Positions 22,728 through 33,945 of a DNA stretch of 64,000 nucleotides are shown one piece after another. Location: assembly GCA_964058845.1 (NCBI GenBank), contig CAXKVR010000292.1, positions 62,001 through 126,000 on the forward strand, read 5' to 3'. The position numbers were made by a program, and so were the translations under genes. The notes under the pieces were generated by a model. The model was not told where the DNA came from. It saw only the letters and a list, made by a program, of their open reading frames with translations, and made no database searches. Origin of the DNA: Carex sylvatica (lineage: Eukaryota > Streptophyta > Magnoliopsida > Poales > Cyperaceae). Position 1 is the first letter of the stretch. Every line of letters starts with the position of its first letter.

Positions 22728-24260
22728 CCGACTCCCTTGTTCAAAATGAAGATTTCAAAGATCAACTAAATCTCAAAAAGGCAATGGCCAGTACATGTTC
22801 CTGTTTTTTTTAGCAAATTAAGCTGAAAAACCAAAATTCACCTTTAAATCCTGTCAAATCCACAAATCAGGCACAACTCCTAACTCGCACCAGCAAAACT
22901 TCTGATTTGACAAGTATCTGATTGAGCACCAAAACATCTTCAAAATTCACAAATCCAAGAAAACGAGCAAAAAAACAACCAATGATGCATGCAAATCATT
23001 GAACAAGTTCCACAAAAAAAAGCATCCAAAATTAAAACCAAACAAAACCAAACCAATACCAGCACAGAAGTTCTCAACCAAACCTAAGCAATAAAATCAA
23101 AACAACAATTCTCCTCCAATACCATGGCTGATGCTTCAATTACCACCCCTCCCTCCACATCTTCCTCTGCCAATCTCAGACCACTCCTTTCTTCCGTGCC
23201 ATTCACATATCAAAACAGTTCCAAACAGAATTCTATATATGCAGAAATTCTGTAGTTGGAGGTGTATGAGGCTATAATATAGTAGATGCAATATTTTATT
23301 GAGTATCAGGAAGAGTTGCAATAGTTATATATCTTCTCTCAATCAATGCCGTGTGGTTAGCTGGTGACTTTTGCAGCATATGATGTGGCGCAGTGTGAGT
23401 TGCAATCCTGTGATATTTATGTGTCAATTTGATGTTAATGTTGCACAGCAGTCTGAAGTGCTACTGGCATGTGGTATACAGGTAATCTCAGATCTGAGTA
23501 AAGTTGGAGCTGGAACTTGTTCTGCCCCAAATTTGGGGGCAGTTTGTGACCTACAACTGTTGGTTCTTTGAGCTTAACATTCAGCAGATTACACAAAGGG
23601 TGGTGACAATCTGCGACTCTAGCTGGAGTGTTGCTCATATTATAATTGGATTCAAACAAATGGGCCCTTATTGTACAAATGAGTTTATCAAAAAGCTCAA
23701 CATCTGTTAAAATTTGTTCATTGTTCTGTATAAATTGTTCAATACAGATGAGTTCTATCATTTGCTGGAGTTTGTGATCCTCTCAGCTTAGTATCTCTGC
23801 ATGCGCGTGCACATAGCAGCGAATATGGATCCTTTAAACTAATTACTATGACCAAACAAATTTAAAAAGGCTGCATTGGCTCTTAATTCCTGAGGCAGCC
23901 TGAGAGGAAACCCGTCATTAACCTTCATTATTGGGGTTTAACCAAAAATTCTCGTAATTGGATATTTGGCCATTTCAGCTTAAAGGGTTGAAGAAAAGCA
24001 AATGAAACTGTACCAAATGTTGCAGAAAAAAAAAGGTTAAGAATGCAAAATGGAGATCCACGGTTACATGGTCAATTCACATTACAGTACCAGGTGATTT
24101 AGATGCATATGGGAAGAAAAAAAACTGCACAATCCATACTTCATCCAATTATGTTTTTGTTTGCAATAATCGATACAACAACTTTCATCATTGTAGTAGG
24201 ACATTTATAACTACCTCTTATAAACTAAAAAGAAAAAAGAAAATCCTAGTTTGCAATCTC
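22728..24260. other. Intergenic region between the Ty3 element and the mTERF gene
   Basis: 22780-23120 is A/C-rich like a leader. The rest contains only short unrelated frames on both strands between 23370 and 23760. The part next to 24260 must include the 3' UTR of the minus-strand mTERF gene. No element ends were recognised apart from the Ty3 boundary. Confidence 0.45.
23124..23255 (+). pseudogene. Possible truncated coding start (43 codons), unknown family
   Basis: ATG in a good plant context (ACCATGGCTGATGC) opens 43 codons with a Ser/Thr/Pro-rich beginning (MADASITTPPSTSSSANLRP) and then stops at TAG. The preceding 340 bases look like a leader. Starts of this style occur in Copia gag and in other plant proteins, so this may be the head of a deleted gene or element. 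No domain is present, and it could be chance. Confidence 0.25.
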
Positions 24261-26115
24261 TTAAGAACCCAAAATTGATTTCTTCAACATTTCATAACGC
24301 TTCATCCCCTCCGGTTTCACATCCACAAAACGTTTAAGGAACACTTTCTCTGACAATGTAAGTACAGAAGACAAAGAAAACTTCCCTCCAGAACTTTTTG
24401 TTGCCCCCCGTCTATCTGTTGCTAATCCTTTCTTGTCTGAAAGCCAACTTATTATCTCAAACCTAAGTCTCACTCTATCCATGTTATAGCACAAAAAGGT
24501 GGGAAAGTCAACAAGTGACTCAACTGGATAATCTAATTTGTTTGTAAGATAATCTATCTTTTTAATTAAGACATCGGTAGATTGGTTCAACACTGAAGGT
24601 GCCATTTTTATCATCTTAACCACGTCATGGTAATCTAGGCCAGAATTGACCAGACAGTCAAATCTCTCTTGTAACTTGTCACCTCTGCCTCTAAACATGG
24701 AAACCACTTTTGCCATCTCATCTGAGCACTCAGCGAAACCTAGTTTTAGCAAAAACTCAGTTTTTTCCTTTAGAAAAAGTTGTTCATTGTTATGCACAGG
24801 TTCATCAACGCTCCTTGTACAAACCAAGTTGGTAAAGTTTGTTGGGTCTGCCTTTATCATGTCACTTAAGCTTTTTGGGGGCAAGCTCAGGTGGCATATA
24901 ACAGAATCCGAACTCCTACACGGAGAAGAGCCCAATATTTGGGGGTGGCTAGAAATAATACTAGCTATGTCACCAAGTTCCATCCCAATTTCAGTGAGGA
25001 AAATTACAGAATGACCCAAATTTTTCACAAAGTTTCCAATTAGTATATGAGGGTTCTTCACAAATAAATTTAAGATCTCATCAATTTTAAGACGAACCTT
25101 AATTAATATGGCCACAAGCAAGTATATGTTTTTTCCCGAATTGTGAAAAACAAATACTGGTGTCTCCTTAATTAGAGCTGCTAATGCCTGTTTGTCAAAA
25201 CTCATTCTGTCTAGAAAGGTTAACATTTCAGAAACTTGGCTCCAATTGTATTTACTCCTGTCAGACAAACACTGGATTACCAAATCAAACTGAATTCCAA
25301 GGCTACTTAATTTCTCATATACCTGAAGAATATTCAAATTTACTTCCCCCACCATAAGATTCGGGCAACAAGTGACCAATTTTACAATTGCTGCTCTACT
25401 GATGCCAAAATTTTCATAATTTTTTAGTTTAGATAATAACACCTCCTCATTGTATCTAAACACCTCTGCTGATTCCAGATAGATTCTACCAATTTTACAT
25501 CTTGGTACCCCATAACTCCACAAAACATGGTAATTCTCCAGCAAGGTAGGATCGTCAGATAAATATATTAAGTTTTTTGGTAACAGGTGCTTGTATTTAG
25601 CAGGGGACAAACCGATGCTTTCTAAAAAAAGGTTCAAATTCATTAATTGGATGAAATCGAAGTAATCTACGGACAGATTGATCAAAGCTTTCATCCTCCT
25701 TTAATTTTGAAACAAGCTTTCTGAGAAACACGGGAGTGTTTTTACTGAGGTGCTCAGCATCAGGGAATGAATAGCCTCTAGTGCTGTGGAAATAATCACA
25801 GAGATCCTTTTGAGATTGAGAAAGGTGGGGACTAGTCCTTCGGATTCGGGTTGCTATTGTTTTTTTCTCTTTAGACAAGTCTCCGCCAGTGCTGACAGTA
25901 CGGGCCTTGGAATGAACAATCCGGCTAGTAGAAAAGAACCGACTGTATCTTGAATTATGGATCAATTGTGAATGGATATTAGGGTTGAGTTCTATAGGTC
26001 GAACAATGGCGAAATTGGAGAGAAAGAAATGGTTTTGGCGCAAATTGGGAGCTGGAGCTTCGCAAAAGCGCGACACTCTGGTTGAAACTCTAAACGAAGT
26101 TTCTTGGTTGAGCAT
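24261..26115 (-). CDS. Plant mTERF-family protein (MTEF18/SHOT1-like), split by a homopolymer frameshift
   Basis: One intronless gene in two frames. The first frame runs from the ATG at 26115 to the seven-A run at 25624-25630; the second continues from there to the TAG/TAA end at 24261. The product would be about 615 residues. The N-terminal 50 residues are rich in Ser/Arg with few acidic residues, as in an organelle targeting peptide. The family signature follows (QKDLCDYFHSTRGYSFPDAE, FLRKLVSKLKEDESFDQSVR, NEFEPF / ESIGLSP), then about eight mTERF helical repeats with the usual proline spacing (CCPNLMV, ETPVFVF, KNPHILIG, SHPQILG, MAPSVLN, FPTFLC). mTERF proteins bind organelle nucleic acid and control transcription or splicing. 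The SHOT1-like assignment rests on recalled similarity and is moderate. The shift could be a real mutation or a one-base error. Confidence 0.85.
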
Positions 26116-27396
26116 CTTGGAGTCGGAGAGAACTGAAATCTGGAAGTATATGCGGTACAACAGAAAGGAAAATATTTCTCACCAGAGATTAGCGTTCATC
26201 CAGGAATTTGCATCACTTAGCTCATGGGGTTTTCAAGAGATGTCGACATGAAGAAGGCCCGAGTCTTTTAGTCAATAAAAGAGGGAGCCGAGCCGGTTTG
26301 ATTGTCAAAACCCTAGTTTGAGGTTTTGTTGCTCAGAGGGAGAAAAAACTAGAAAGTGAGAGGAGAAGCCTGTTATACTGTATTTTATTTTTTTTGCTTA
26401 TAAAGCTGGAGACCGAACTTTTTAATAATAAAAGTTAAATATAAAACTAAGTTTAAAAACAAAAAACGCACAGATTTCAAAAATTTAGATAGATCGGCAC
26501 TTCAAATTCTACTCCAAACTCTTTTGACAGCAACGACTCTATGTTATTTTCAACACGGCACAGGAAAAAATTTGATGAAAAAAACGAAATTTATCAAGAT
26601 ATAAACTTGGCATTGTCTCAATTTTTTGAACATATTATTTAGTTTATTAATATTTTTAAAAATAAAAATATGATAGAGATACAAAAAATAAAGATATTTA
26701 AACTCTCTTAAAATTAATATCACTACTAATTAAATGTAGATATTTATTATAAAATCCGGATTAATGTATGAAAACAGAAAAAAAAAAAAAATTACTCGAC
26801 TGAAGAGAAGAAGACCAGGTAGACCGAGGAAGGTCAAGAGTTTCTCTTCACGTTCTTTGCTTGGAGTTGTTGGTGGATAGTTTGTTAAGATCAGGAATTC
26901 GGATCCTAACTCAAATTATGAGTTTGAATCCGGACTTTTCGATATGTTCTAGCATGAAAATTAAAGAAATTTTTACTTCAAACCGTATTGGTTCTGATCG
27001 GATAGTCTAATTTAAAATTCAAAACTTTAAATCATTTTAGAGTCTTCTCCAGAAAGGAGTACATGGAGGGAACAGGGAAGGGAACAGAAAAGAAACACTG
27101 TGCGAAGATGAGTCTCATTTTAGATTGCACATGACCGATGACTTCACCTACTTTAGAAGTGAAAAATCGAAGAGAAAACAAAGATGAACGAACACTGTGC
27201 GAAGGAAAACAAAAATTAACAATGTTGATTTTTGACAAAATTGTACACTCTCAAATTAAAATACAAAATCACTATGTACTTGTGTAGAGGGGAGGTTCAC
27301 CCCGTCTCCTTCCCTTGCTCTTCCATTTTCTTTCTATTAATACCATGTTACTTTCTTCTCGTGGAGCACAGGCATCCGACTCTAAAGTCAGTAGGT
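26116..27396. other. mTERF upstream region and AT-rich intergenic DNA
   Basis: The mTERF promoter and 5' UTR must lie just above 26115. From 26400 onward the sequence is AT-rich and non-coding. Near 26893-26935 a short palindromic block (AATTCGGATCC ... ACTCAAATTATGAGTTTG ... ATCCGGAC) recurs near 47613-47665 and, weakly, near 48170-48225, so it is a small dispersed repeat. Confidence 0.45.
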
Positions 27397-27406
27397 AAAG
27401 AAAATC

Positions 27407-29103
27407 GCTATTTTTATTAATATCCAACATTAAATACAAAATAATAGAATTGCCCAGATTAGCTGGATAATTTTAAAAACGTCCAGACCGACTAAAAAAT
27501 GGCCGGTTCCAATTAAAATAAAAATCAGCCAAAAAATGGTCGGTCCTGGTTTTTTTTTTTTTATGTTGCAAACTCTATAAATACCCTGCTTCACTCTCCT
27601 CTCCCTCACAACTCACTCAAACTCACTAGAAGAGAAAGAGAGAAGAAGAGAGAATGAGAAGGAGATTTCGGAGGCAAAAAGGATGAACAGTAGCAACTGA
27701 GGTAAATTGTCCAATTATGGCGTAGCGAAAGAAGGGTCAATAAGTGGTCGACGTGAAAATGAGGCAAAAACATGCTCGTGTCGCACCTGCTTTCTTAAAA
27801 ATAGATTTTGTAGGCGTCCTATTTAGTTTGAAATTTCATACGATGACTTTGTGGAAAATCCCGTATGGATATGATTTGAAAAACAAAAGGGGTTGATCTA
27901 GAGTCTCCAATATCAGACGATGAGTTTGTTCCGTATACTTATACTAGTAAGGCTAGCACTTCGTCTGTTGTCACCAATCCAGACCCGCCTACTAAGGAGT
28001 AGGATTACTTGTGCTTACATTATGATTTTAGTGTTTTAAGTTTGATGAATTAGGGTTTTACCATGCTATATTGGAGTTTTAATTTCACCAATTTAGTATT
28101 TCTGTTGTAGGTTGGGTGTAACATTGTGGTTGAATCTTAATGTATACTTTAAGATCATCTATGTATTTTGGTGTATTAAAAATCTCCAAATTAATTGTTG
28201 AATATGGTAAAAAATAATAAAGTTATAAAATCTGACATTTAACCTACTCATTACTTAGTCTAAATAAAGTAGTTGGTTCAGTGACAGCAGTCTAAATAAA
28301 GTAGTTCGGGTGCTGGTGTACTGAAGTGATTGTATGGTTCTGGGTCAGGTAAGAAACATGGAACCACGGACTACAGGAGTATATGATTCTGGTTGTCGTT
28401 CATAATTTTGCACAACCGAAATTTGGTCAGAACTTTGAACTCATGATTCTTTCAGAACTCTCTTTACGTAGAGTTCCATGATAAAACTTCCATCATCCTT
28501 TAACCGTCTGTACACACCTCTCCATGCAGCCTCATTTACTATCTGCATTCTAGTATAGGTTGGGGGTGTTCCAGTCTTTCAGAGTACACTATGTTGCCAA
28601 GTCTAAATCACACCTTTGTGGGTCATAACCAGTGCATAGGTAAATCGTAGACTTCAAGTTCCAAATTGAGGTATCATCATCAATTTCAAATGAATTAAAC
28701 CCCAATTGTATTACTCAAAAACTTTTCACCACAGTGTAACGAAACAAAGATAGATATAGCCAACAAACTACATTTTGGTAAATGGTAAACAATTGTCAAG
28801 TTACTAATGTAAATTTATAGGTTACTGAAAAAAATTAAAAATAATTAAAAAATATATATCGAAAAATCATTCCCAAAATCGCATTGTCTTTCTCTCTCTC
28901 TTCTGATGAGTTAGAGTGAATTGTGAGAGAAAAGAGAGAGAAACAAGATATTTATAAGATATGGTACAAAAAAAAATCCAATAGTGATCATTTTTTAGTC
29001 GGTTTTCATTTTAATTGAAACTGACCGGCGTTTTTAAAATTATCCAGCTAATCTGAACAATTCTCTTATTTTGTATCTAACGTTAGATATTAATAAAAAT
29101 GGC
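27407..29103. mobile_element. 1.7-kb DNA transposon derivative with promoter-like long TIRs
   Basis: The left arm from 27407 (GCTATTTTTATTAATATC, then GCCCAGATTAGCTGGATAATT) is mirrored from 29103 leftward. With gaps the arms extend about 250 bases and both reach a TATA box (CTATAAATACC on the left; TTATAAATATC read on the minus strand near 28955), followed by a CT-rich leader with CTCACAA..CACTC. Each arm therefore looks like an inward promoter. The interior has only a small remnant frame ending near 28003 (DEFVPYTYTSKAST). Flanks GTAAAGAAAA and GTGGAGAAAA match 8 of 10 and may be a decayed target duplication. Long promoter-bearing TIRs suggest the Mutator superfamily, but the family is not proven. 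Confidence 0.65.
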
Positions 29104-29558
29104 GGTGGAGAAAACGTCGAATCTGCCGGTAGTGAAATTGGGTCGAAAATTTTGGTTTTGTCCTGAGCTAGTCTGAGATGAAGAGGTGGTCATTTATATG
29201 CCGGCCTCGGTGGAATTTTTTTTTTTTTTCGACATACAGGTAAGAGAATATTAATTTCGCATTTGACATTTGACATTTATTAAATAAAAAAGTTGCTGCT
29301 GCAAAGAAAGGCGGACTAGTTTCCATACGAAGAATCTAATCCACAAAAATTTTGTCCGTTTATTAAATTTGTATTTGCTGTTTTTATCCTTCCGGATTTT
29401 TTTCTCGTATCGGTCTAAAGGTCTGGATTTACACAGTGATATATTAGAGCCTTTTAATTTTTTATAAATACGAAAAGATAACCTTTATTGTCAGAGCAGC
29501 TTTAGCCTTTAATAATGATCTCACAATCAATTTTAGACATCTCCATGACTCTGTCCCT
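29104..29558. other. Short intergenic stretch, nothing recognised
   Basis: AT-rich sequence with a T-run near 29218-29229. No element ends or coding signal were found between the 1.7-kb element and the next MITE. Confidence 0.5.
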
Positions 29559-29567
29559 ATAAGTCAC

Positions 29568-29785
29568 GAGTCCGCATCGTCCGCATTAACTCAAAATAGC
29601 ATTTTTGAGTTAATAGATATGGACCGTCCAATTGTAAAAGGAGCTCATACAGCCTCTGCTTAAAATATAGAGGGTCTTCAATATTAATGCGGATTTAATT
29701 CACACAAATTTTGAAACTGATTGGACGGTTCAGATGTATTAACTCAAAAGATTCATTTTTGAGTTAATGCAAAGGATACGAAATC
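29568..29785. mobile_element. 218-bp MITE with perfect 9-bp target duplication
   Basis: Ends are GAGTCCGCATCGTCCGCATT and, inverted, GATTTCGTATCCTTTGCATT, followed inside by AACTCAAAA hairpins. The flanks are identical 9-mers ATAAGTCAC at 29559-29567 and 29786-29794. A 9-bp duplication with a G at the TIR tip points to the Mutator superfamily. A sister copy lies at 45616-45834. Confidence 0.85.
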
Positions 29786-30047
29786 ATAAGTCACTCCTCT
29801 AGCCGATTTGTTTATTTATATCCAAAAATTAAAAAAAATTAAAAAAATAACCAAACGTCGGGTGTATTTTCAAAACTACTCAAACTGGAATTTTTTTTTC
29901 CGATTTTAGTACCAATTACCAGAAAAAAAATTTCTAGAAATTGATGTCTAAAACTGGAAAATAAAATTTCGGTATCCAATTCTGAATTTTTTTTTTTCGA
30001 AAATGAGATTTCATTTTTTTTTATATATAAAACTCATTATATACATA

Positions 30048-30465
30048 GAGGTTGGCTATTATGCTTATATAAGCATATTCCCACATATGCTTATAACTCA
30101 TTTTTGTGTTTTCAATGTTCAAATGGTCGATCTGAACCGTTAGATGTGATCTCTATATTGAAATGTGCTTGGAGACCAAATTTTACATTTTTCTAATTTT
30201 TTTTACTATTTATTAAGCCACTTTGAAAATCGCTGATCCAACGGTGGCTTCTGATTTTACTGTTTTGTTAAGCCACTATTGGATTAGCGATTTTCAAAGT
30301 GGCTTAATAAATAGTAAACAAATTCAGAAAAATGTAAAATTTGGTCTCCAAGCACATTTCAATATAGAGATCACATCTAACGGTTCAGATCGACCATTTG
30401 GACATTGGAAACACAAAAATGAGTTATAAGCATATGTGGGGATATGCTTATATAAGCATAGTAGC
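30048..30465. mobile_element. Foldback MITE, GAGGTTGGCTACTATGC family (copy 1, right tip lost)
   Basis: Starts GAGGTTGGCTATTATGC and ends GCATAGTAGC; the last seven bases of the family (CAACCTC) are missing and TA repeats follow. The body is a perfect-looking hairpin around AACGGTGGCTTCTGATTTTAC. Flanks are TA-rich, so no duplication can be proven. Confidence 0.85.
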
Positions 30466-30492
30466 ATATATATATATATACATGTATTATAT

Positions 30493-30917
30493 GAGGTTGG
30501 CTACTATGCTTATATAAGCATATCCCCACATATGCTTATAACTCATTTTTGTGTTTCCAATGTTCAAATAGTCGATCTGAACCGTTCATCTTGTTCTCCA
30601 TATTAATATGTGCTTGGAAACTAAATTTTACATTTTAATGAATTTTTTTACTATTTATTAAGCCACTTTGAAAATCGCTGATCCAACGGTGGCTGCACAA
30701 AACAGTAAAATCAGCAGTCACCGTTGGATTAATAATTTTCAAAGTGGCTTAATAAATAGTAAATTTTTTTATAAAAATGTAAAATTTAGTTTCCAAGCAC
30801 ATATTAATATGGAGAACAAGATGAACGGTTCAGATCGACCATTTGAACATTGGAAACACAAAAATGAGTTATAAGCATATGTGGAGATATGCTTATATAA
30901 GCATAGTAGCCAACCTC
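30493..30917. mobile_element. Foldback MITE, GAGGTTGGCTACTATGC family (copy 2) with 9-bp duplication
   Basis: Complete copy of 425 bases, ends GAGGTTGGCTACTATGC and its exact inverse. Flanked by identical GTATTATAT at 30484-30492 and 30918-30926. This copy gives the clearest target duplication for this end family and places it with Mutator-type MITEs. Confidence 0.9.
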
Positions 30918-31551
30918 GTATTATATTATATAATTTATAAATATACATATATTATATTATATATACATATATTATAAAAAAAATAAGTTTATAAAAAAAA
31001 AAATCAAACGACATTTATAAACAAAATACTGATTCTACCGTTGAACGAAAACTTAAATTGAATTTTTGAGGCACTAAATAATATTTTTTTAAAATTCTGA
31101 TGCTTCGGTTGCAACGATGCTTGGGGCTTTTCGGGGAAAAAATGGATCCATTTCGTCCTCCTTTTTCCAAAAAGTGGTCATACGCCAAAATCCGATTTTC
31201 CTAGCCAAAGTTATGGTTGTTTAAAGTTTTTTCAAAAGCTAAACTTTGAAAATTCATAACTAACTGTAGAAAAATCCAAATAAATTAAAATTTGTGTCAA
31301 TTCTGTGTATTTTTAAATGTTCTACATGTTGGTATAATTACATATAATATACATGTAATTTTTTTTATATCTATTTTTTTAATTTTTCGGTCTTAACACT
31401 AATTATCGGAAAAACTTAGTTGAAGTTTTCGTTCAATGGTAGACATACAACGATCGGTATTTTGTTTATAAATGTAGTTTGGATTTTTTTTTTTATAAAC
31501 TCATTTTTTTTATAATATATGTATATATAATATAATACATGTATATATGTA

Positions 31552-31948
31552 GAGGAGGGTTCAAATGCACCTAAATTTTTGTGCACCCAAATGCACCCTA
31601 TCTTTCAAATCTTTTTTCTCTATTTTTAAAGTCTGAATAGTCAATCCGAACCGTTAGATGCGATATATATATTAAGATGTACTTGGAGACCAAATTTTAC
31701 ATTTTATGGAATTGTTTTACTATTTATTAAGCCACTTTGAAAATCACTGATTTTATATTTTCTGGACCATTGGATCAGCGATTTTCAAAGTGGTTTAATA
31801 AATAGTAAAAGAAATTCAAAAAATGTAAAATTTGGTCTCCAAGCACATCTTAATATATAGATCGCATCTAACGGTTCGGATTGACTGTTTTAACTTTGAA
31901 AACGGAGATAAAAGATATGAAAGATAGGGTGCATTTGAACCCTCCTCA
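31552..31948. mobile_element. Foldback MITE, GAGGAGGGTTCAAATGCA family, with 9-bp duplication
   Basis: 397 bases with ends GAGGAGGGTTCAAATGCA and its exact inverse. Flanks are identical ATATATGTA at 31543-31551 and 31949-31957. The core carries the same GGAGACCAAATTTTACATTTT and TTACTATTTATTAAGCCACT words as families with entirely different tips. Confidence 0.9.
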
Positions 31949-32700
31949 TATATGTATATATAATATATGTATATATGTAAATGAGTTTATAAAAAAAAAT
32001 TGAAAAATCTCATTACCGAAATTTTTTTTTCGGTTTTGGGACTAAAAACCGGAAAAAAAAATTCTGGAATTGGATACCAGAAATATTTTTTTCAGTTTTA
32101 GACATGAATTTCCGAAAAAAAGTTTTCTGGTAATTGGTGCTAAAACCGGAAAAAATAAATTCGGTTTGGATAGTTTTGAAAATACACCCGAAGTTTGGTT
32201 ATTTTTTAAAATTTTATTATTTTTTTGGATATAAATAAAAAAATTGGCTCCCCTAGTCCCCTTTCAATTTATATGACATTTAATATTTAGTAATTTTGTA
32301 CCTCTTAATTGGTACTTACAACTGCTGATGTGATAGTTTAACTAAACTACAACTAAGCAAAATTGAAAAATAGAAATTCTTTACTATTACATATAAAAAT
32401 GTAATTATGACATCAATACTTATAATTTTGAATAAAATACTCTCATAGGAGCTTTTAATTTGAATAAAAATTAAAAGCATCTCATACAAGCACAAAAATC
32501 GAATTGTTATTTTTATACCTATCCTCTCTTTTTTTTAATTATTTTATGAATTTAATAGTGACAGAATAAGAATGTTTGGGAAAAATTCAGAGGAGGTAAA
32601 AGAATATTAATATTCAACTATTTAGAACAATAATAATATTGTTTAATAAATCTATCGTTGGAATAATGATACGGTTAGTAGTGTTTAAATATTTAATGCC

Positions 32701-33331
32701 ATACAGGAATGTTAGACGAAATGCAGGCATTATGGAAACTGAAGGTCTCAGTGAAAGTTAAGATATTTATTTGACAAATGTTGGTCGACAGGATTCTAAC
32801 ATATCAAGGGTGTACAGTTCAGACAGGATGCCAATTGTGCGCATATGTGGCAATAGAAACGAGAAATCATATTATGTGGGATTGTTTGTATGAAAAAAGT
32901 TTTTGGCGGACTCTTTGTGCATACTACAACTTCGCAGCAATCGGGAGGAGGGGGGATCTCTTATGGACATGGTCAGAAGATGACGGCACATTCACATGTC
33001 AAGAAAGAAAACTGTGGGATAGTTTGGGCGGCCAGAGTGCGGACCTTATGGAGAGAGAGAAATAGAATATTTTTTTCAAATAAGAGACGACCGGTGCCAA
33101 TTTTATTAAATGATATGACTCTTGACGTATTCTTTTAAGCTAGCGATGCTTAGGAATTTTTCTTTAGTAATAAACTATTGAACATTGCTTGTGGTAATCA
33201 ATGCTAGTTAAATATTAAGATAGTGAGTGGGTGTGAAGCATTTTCTTAAACTTCTGTAAATAACTTAACTTTTCTTATCAATATATTATTAGTGACAAAC
33301 TTTGCCTCTAGCCTTAAAAAAAAAAAAAAAA
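32701..33331 (+). mobile_element. 5'-truncated L1-type LINE with poly(A) tail and target duplication
   Basis: Decayed coding sequence reads MQALWKLKVSVKVKIF and then CQLCAYVAIETRNHIMWDC, the zinc-binding zf-RVT domain found after reverse transcriptase in plant L1 elements, and continues to about 33138 with frameshifts. A 3' UTR and a run of 16 A (33316-33331) follow. TTAATGCC flanks both sides (32693-32700 and 33332-33339). It is related to the copy at 36709-37479. Confidence 0.88.
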
Positions 33332-33603
33332 TTAATGCCCTAACCAAGCTTTATTGTTTGATTGACATATATACAATCGTGAAACGTATTAGTGTGCATC
33401 AATAAAATTGTATAAAATTACATTAAATTACAATCTCACCAGTTTTTAGCCCAACAAAAGAAACTTTAAAAAGCTAACAAAATTAAAGAAATAATTGTAG
33501 ATACTCACACCAAGCCATCCTAACAAACTTCATAATGCAACATAAATATTGAACCTTACAAATAAATATCAAACTTCATTTATATATTTCAAATTGCCGC
33601 CAG

Positions 33604-33711
33604 TACTTGGCTTATGTGGGCAAGCACATCAAGGAACTGGTGTGGTCAATGCTGGAGAACGATAACATTTATCGTTTCAGTGCAGATATTCCGACAAGAG
33701 CCAAACTGTAA
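33604..33711 (+). pseudogene. Isolated exon-like fragment, 35 codons, family unknown
   Basis: After a GCCGCCAG acceptor-like sequence an open frame reads YLAYVGKHIKELVWSMLEND and NIYRFSADIPTRAKL and then TAA. The residue pattern looks like real protein, and a 3' UTR-like stretch with AATAAAAATAATC (33811-33823) follows. No upstream exons were found, so this is probably the last exon of a lost or transposed gene. Confidence 0.4.
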
Positions 33712-33945
33712 TACAGTGACTCCATGACTCCATGTGCATTGCCACGTTCCTCGGTCAGCCTTTCTGATTTTTATGTACTATCTCGTCAGCTTTTCTGTAT
33801 TTTCTTCAATAAAAATAATCATCATGGTTCAAAAAAATAAAAAATAAACATATAATCATCCATTCATAGTTTCATTCATCCATCCATGATCCATCCACAT
33901 TATAAGTTGGCACCATAACAAACATTTTTTGTATCAACCTTCTCA

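Larger units (their letters stand above)
29803..32247. mobile_element. 2.4-kb foldback element, host of three nested MITEs
   Basis: Left tip CCGATTTGTTTATTTATATC and right tip (inverted) CCAATTTTTTTATTTATATC open two arms that match on and off for hundreds of bases. Shared landmarks are the CGGGTGTATTTTCAAAACTA block, the ACCAATTACCAGAAAA block and the TCCAATTC block; an inner pair joins 31000-31080 to 31400-31500. Flanks CTCCTCTAG (29794-29802) and CTCCCCTAG (32248-32256) agree at 8 of 9, a Mutator-length duplication. The loop (31090-31380) is non-coding. MITEs at 30048, 30493 and 31552 inserted later. Confidence 0.75.

Noticed and set aside
23371..23761. Overlapping 66-108-codon frames on both strands
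   Set aside because: No recognisable motif, no splice-consistent partners, and each frame looks equally random.
31973..32260. Separate element at the right side of the 2.4-kb foldback
   Set aside because: Its sequence is the inverse of 29803-30047, so it is the other arm of the same element.
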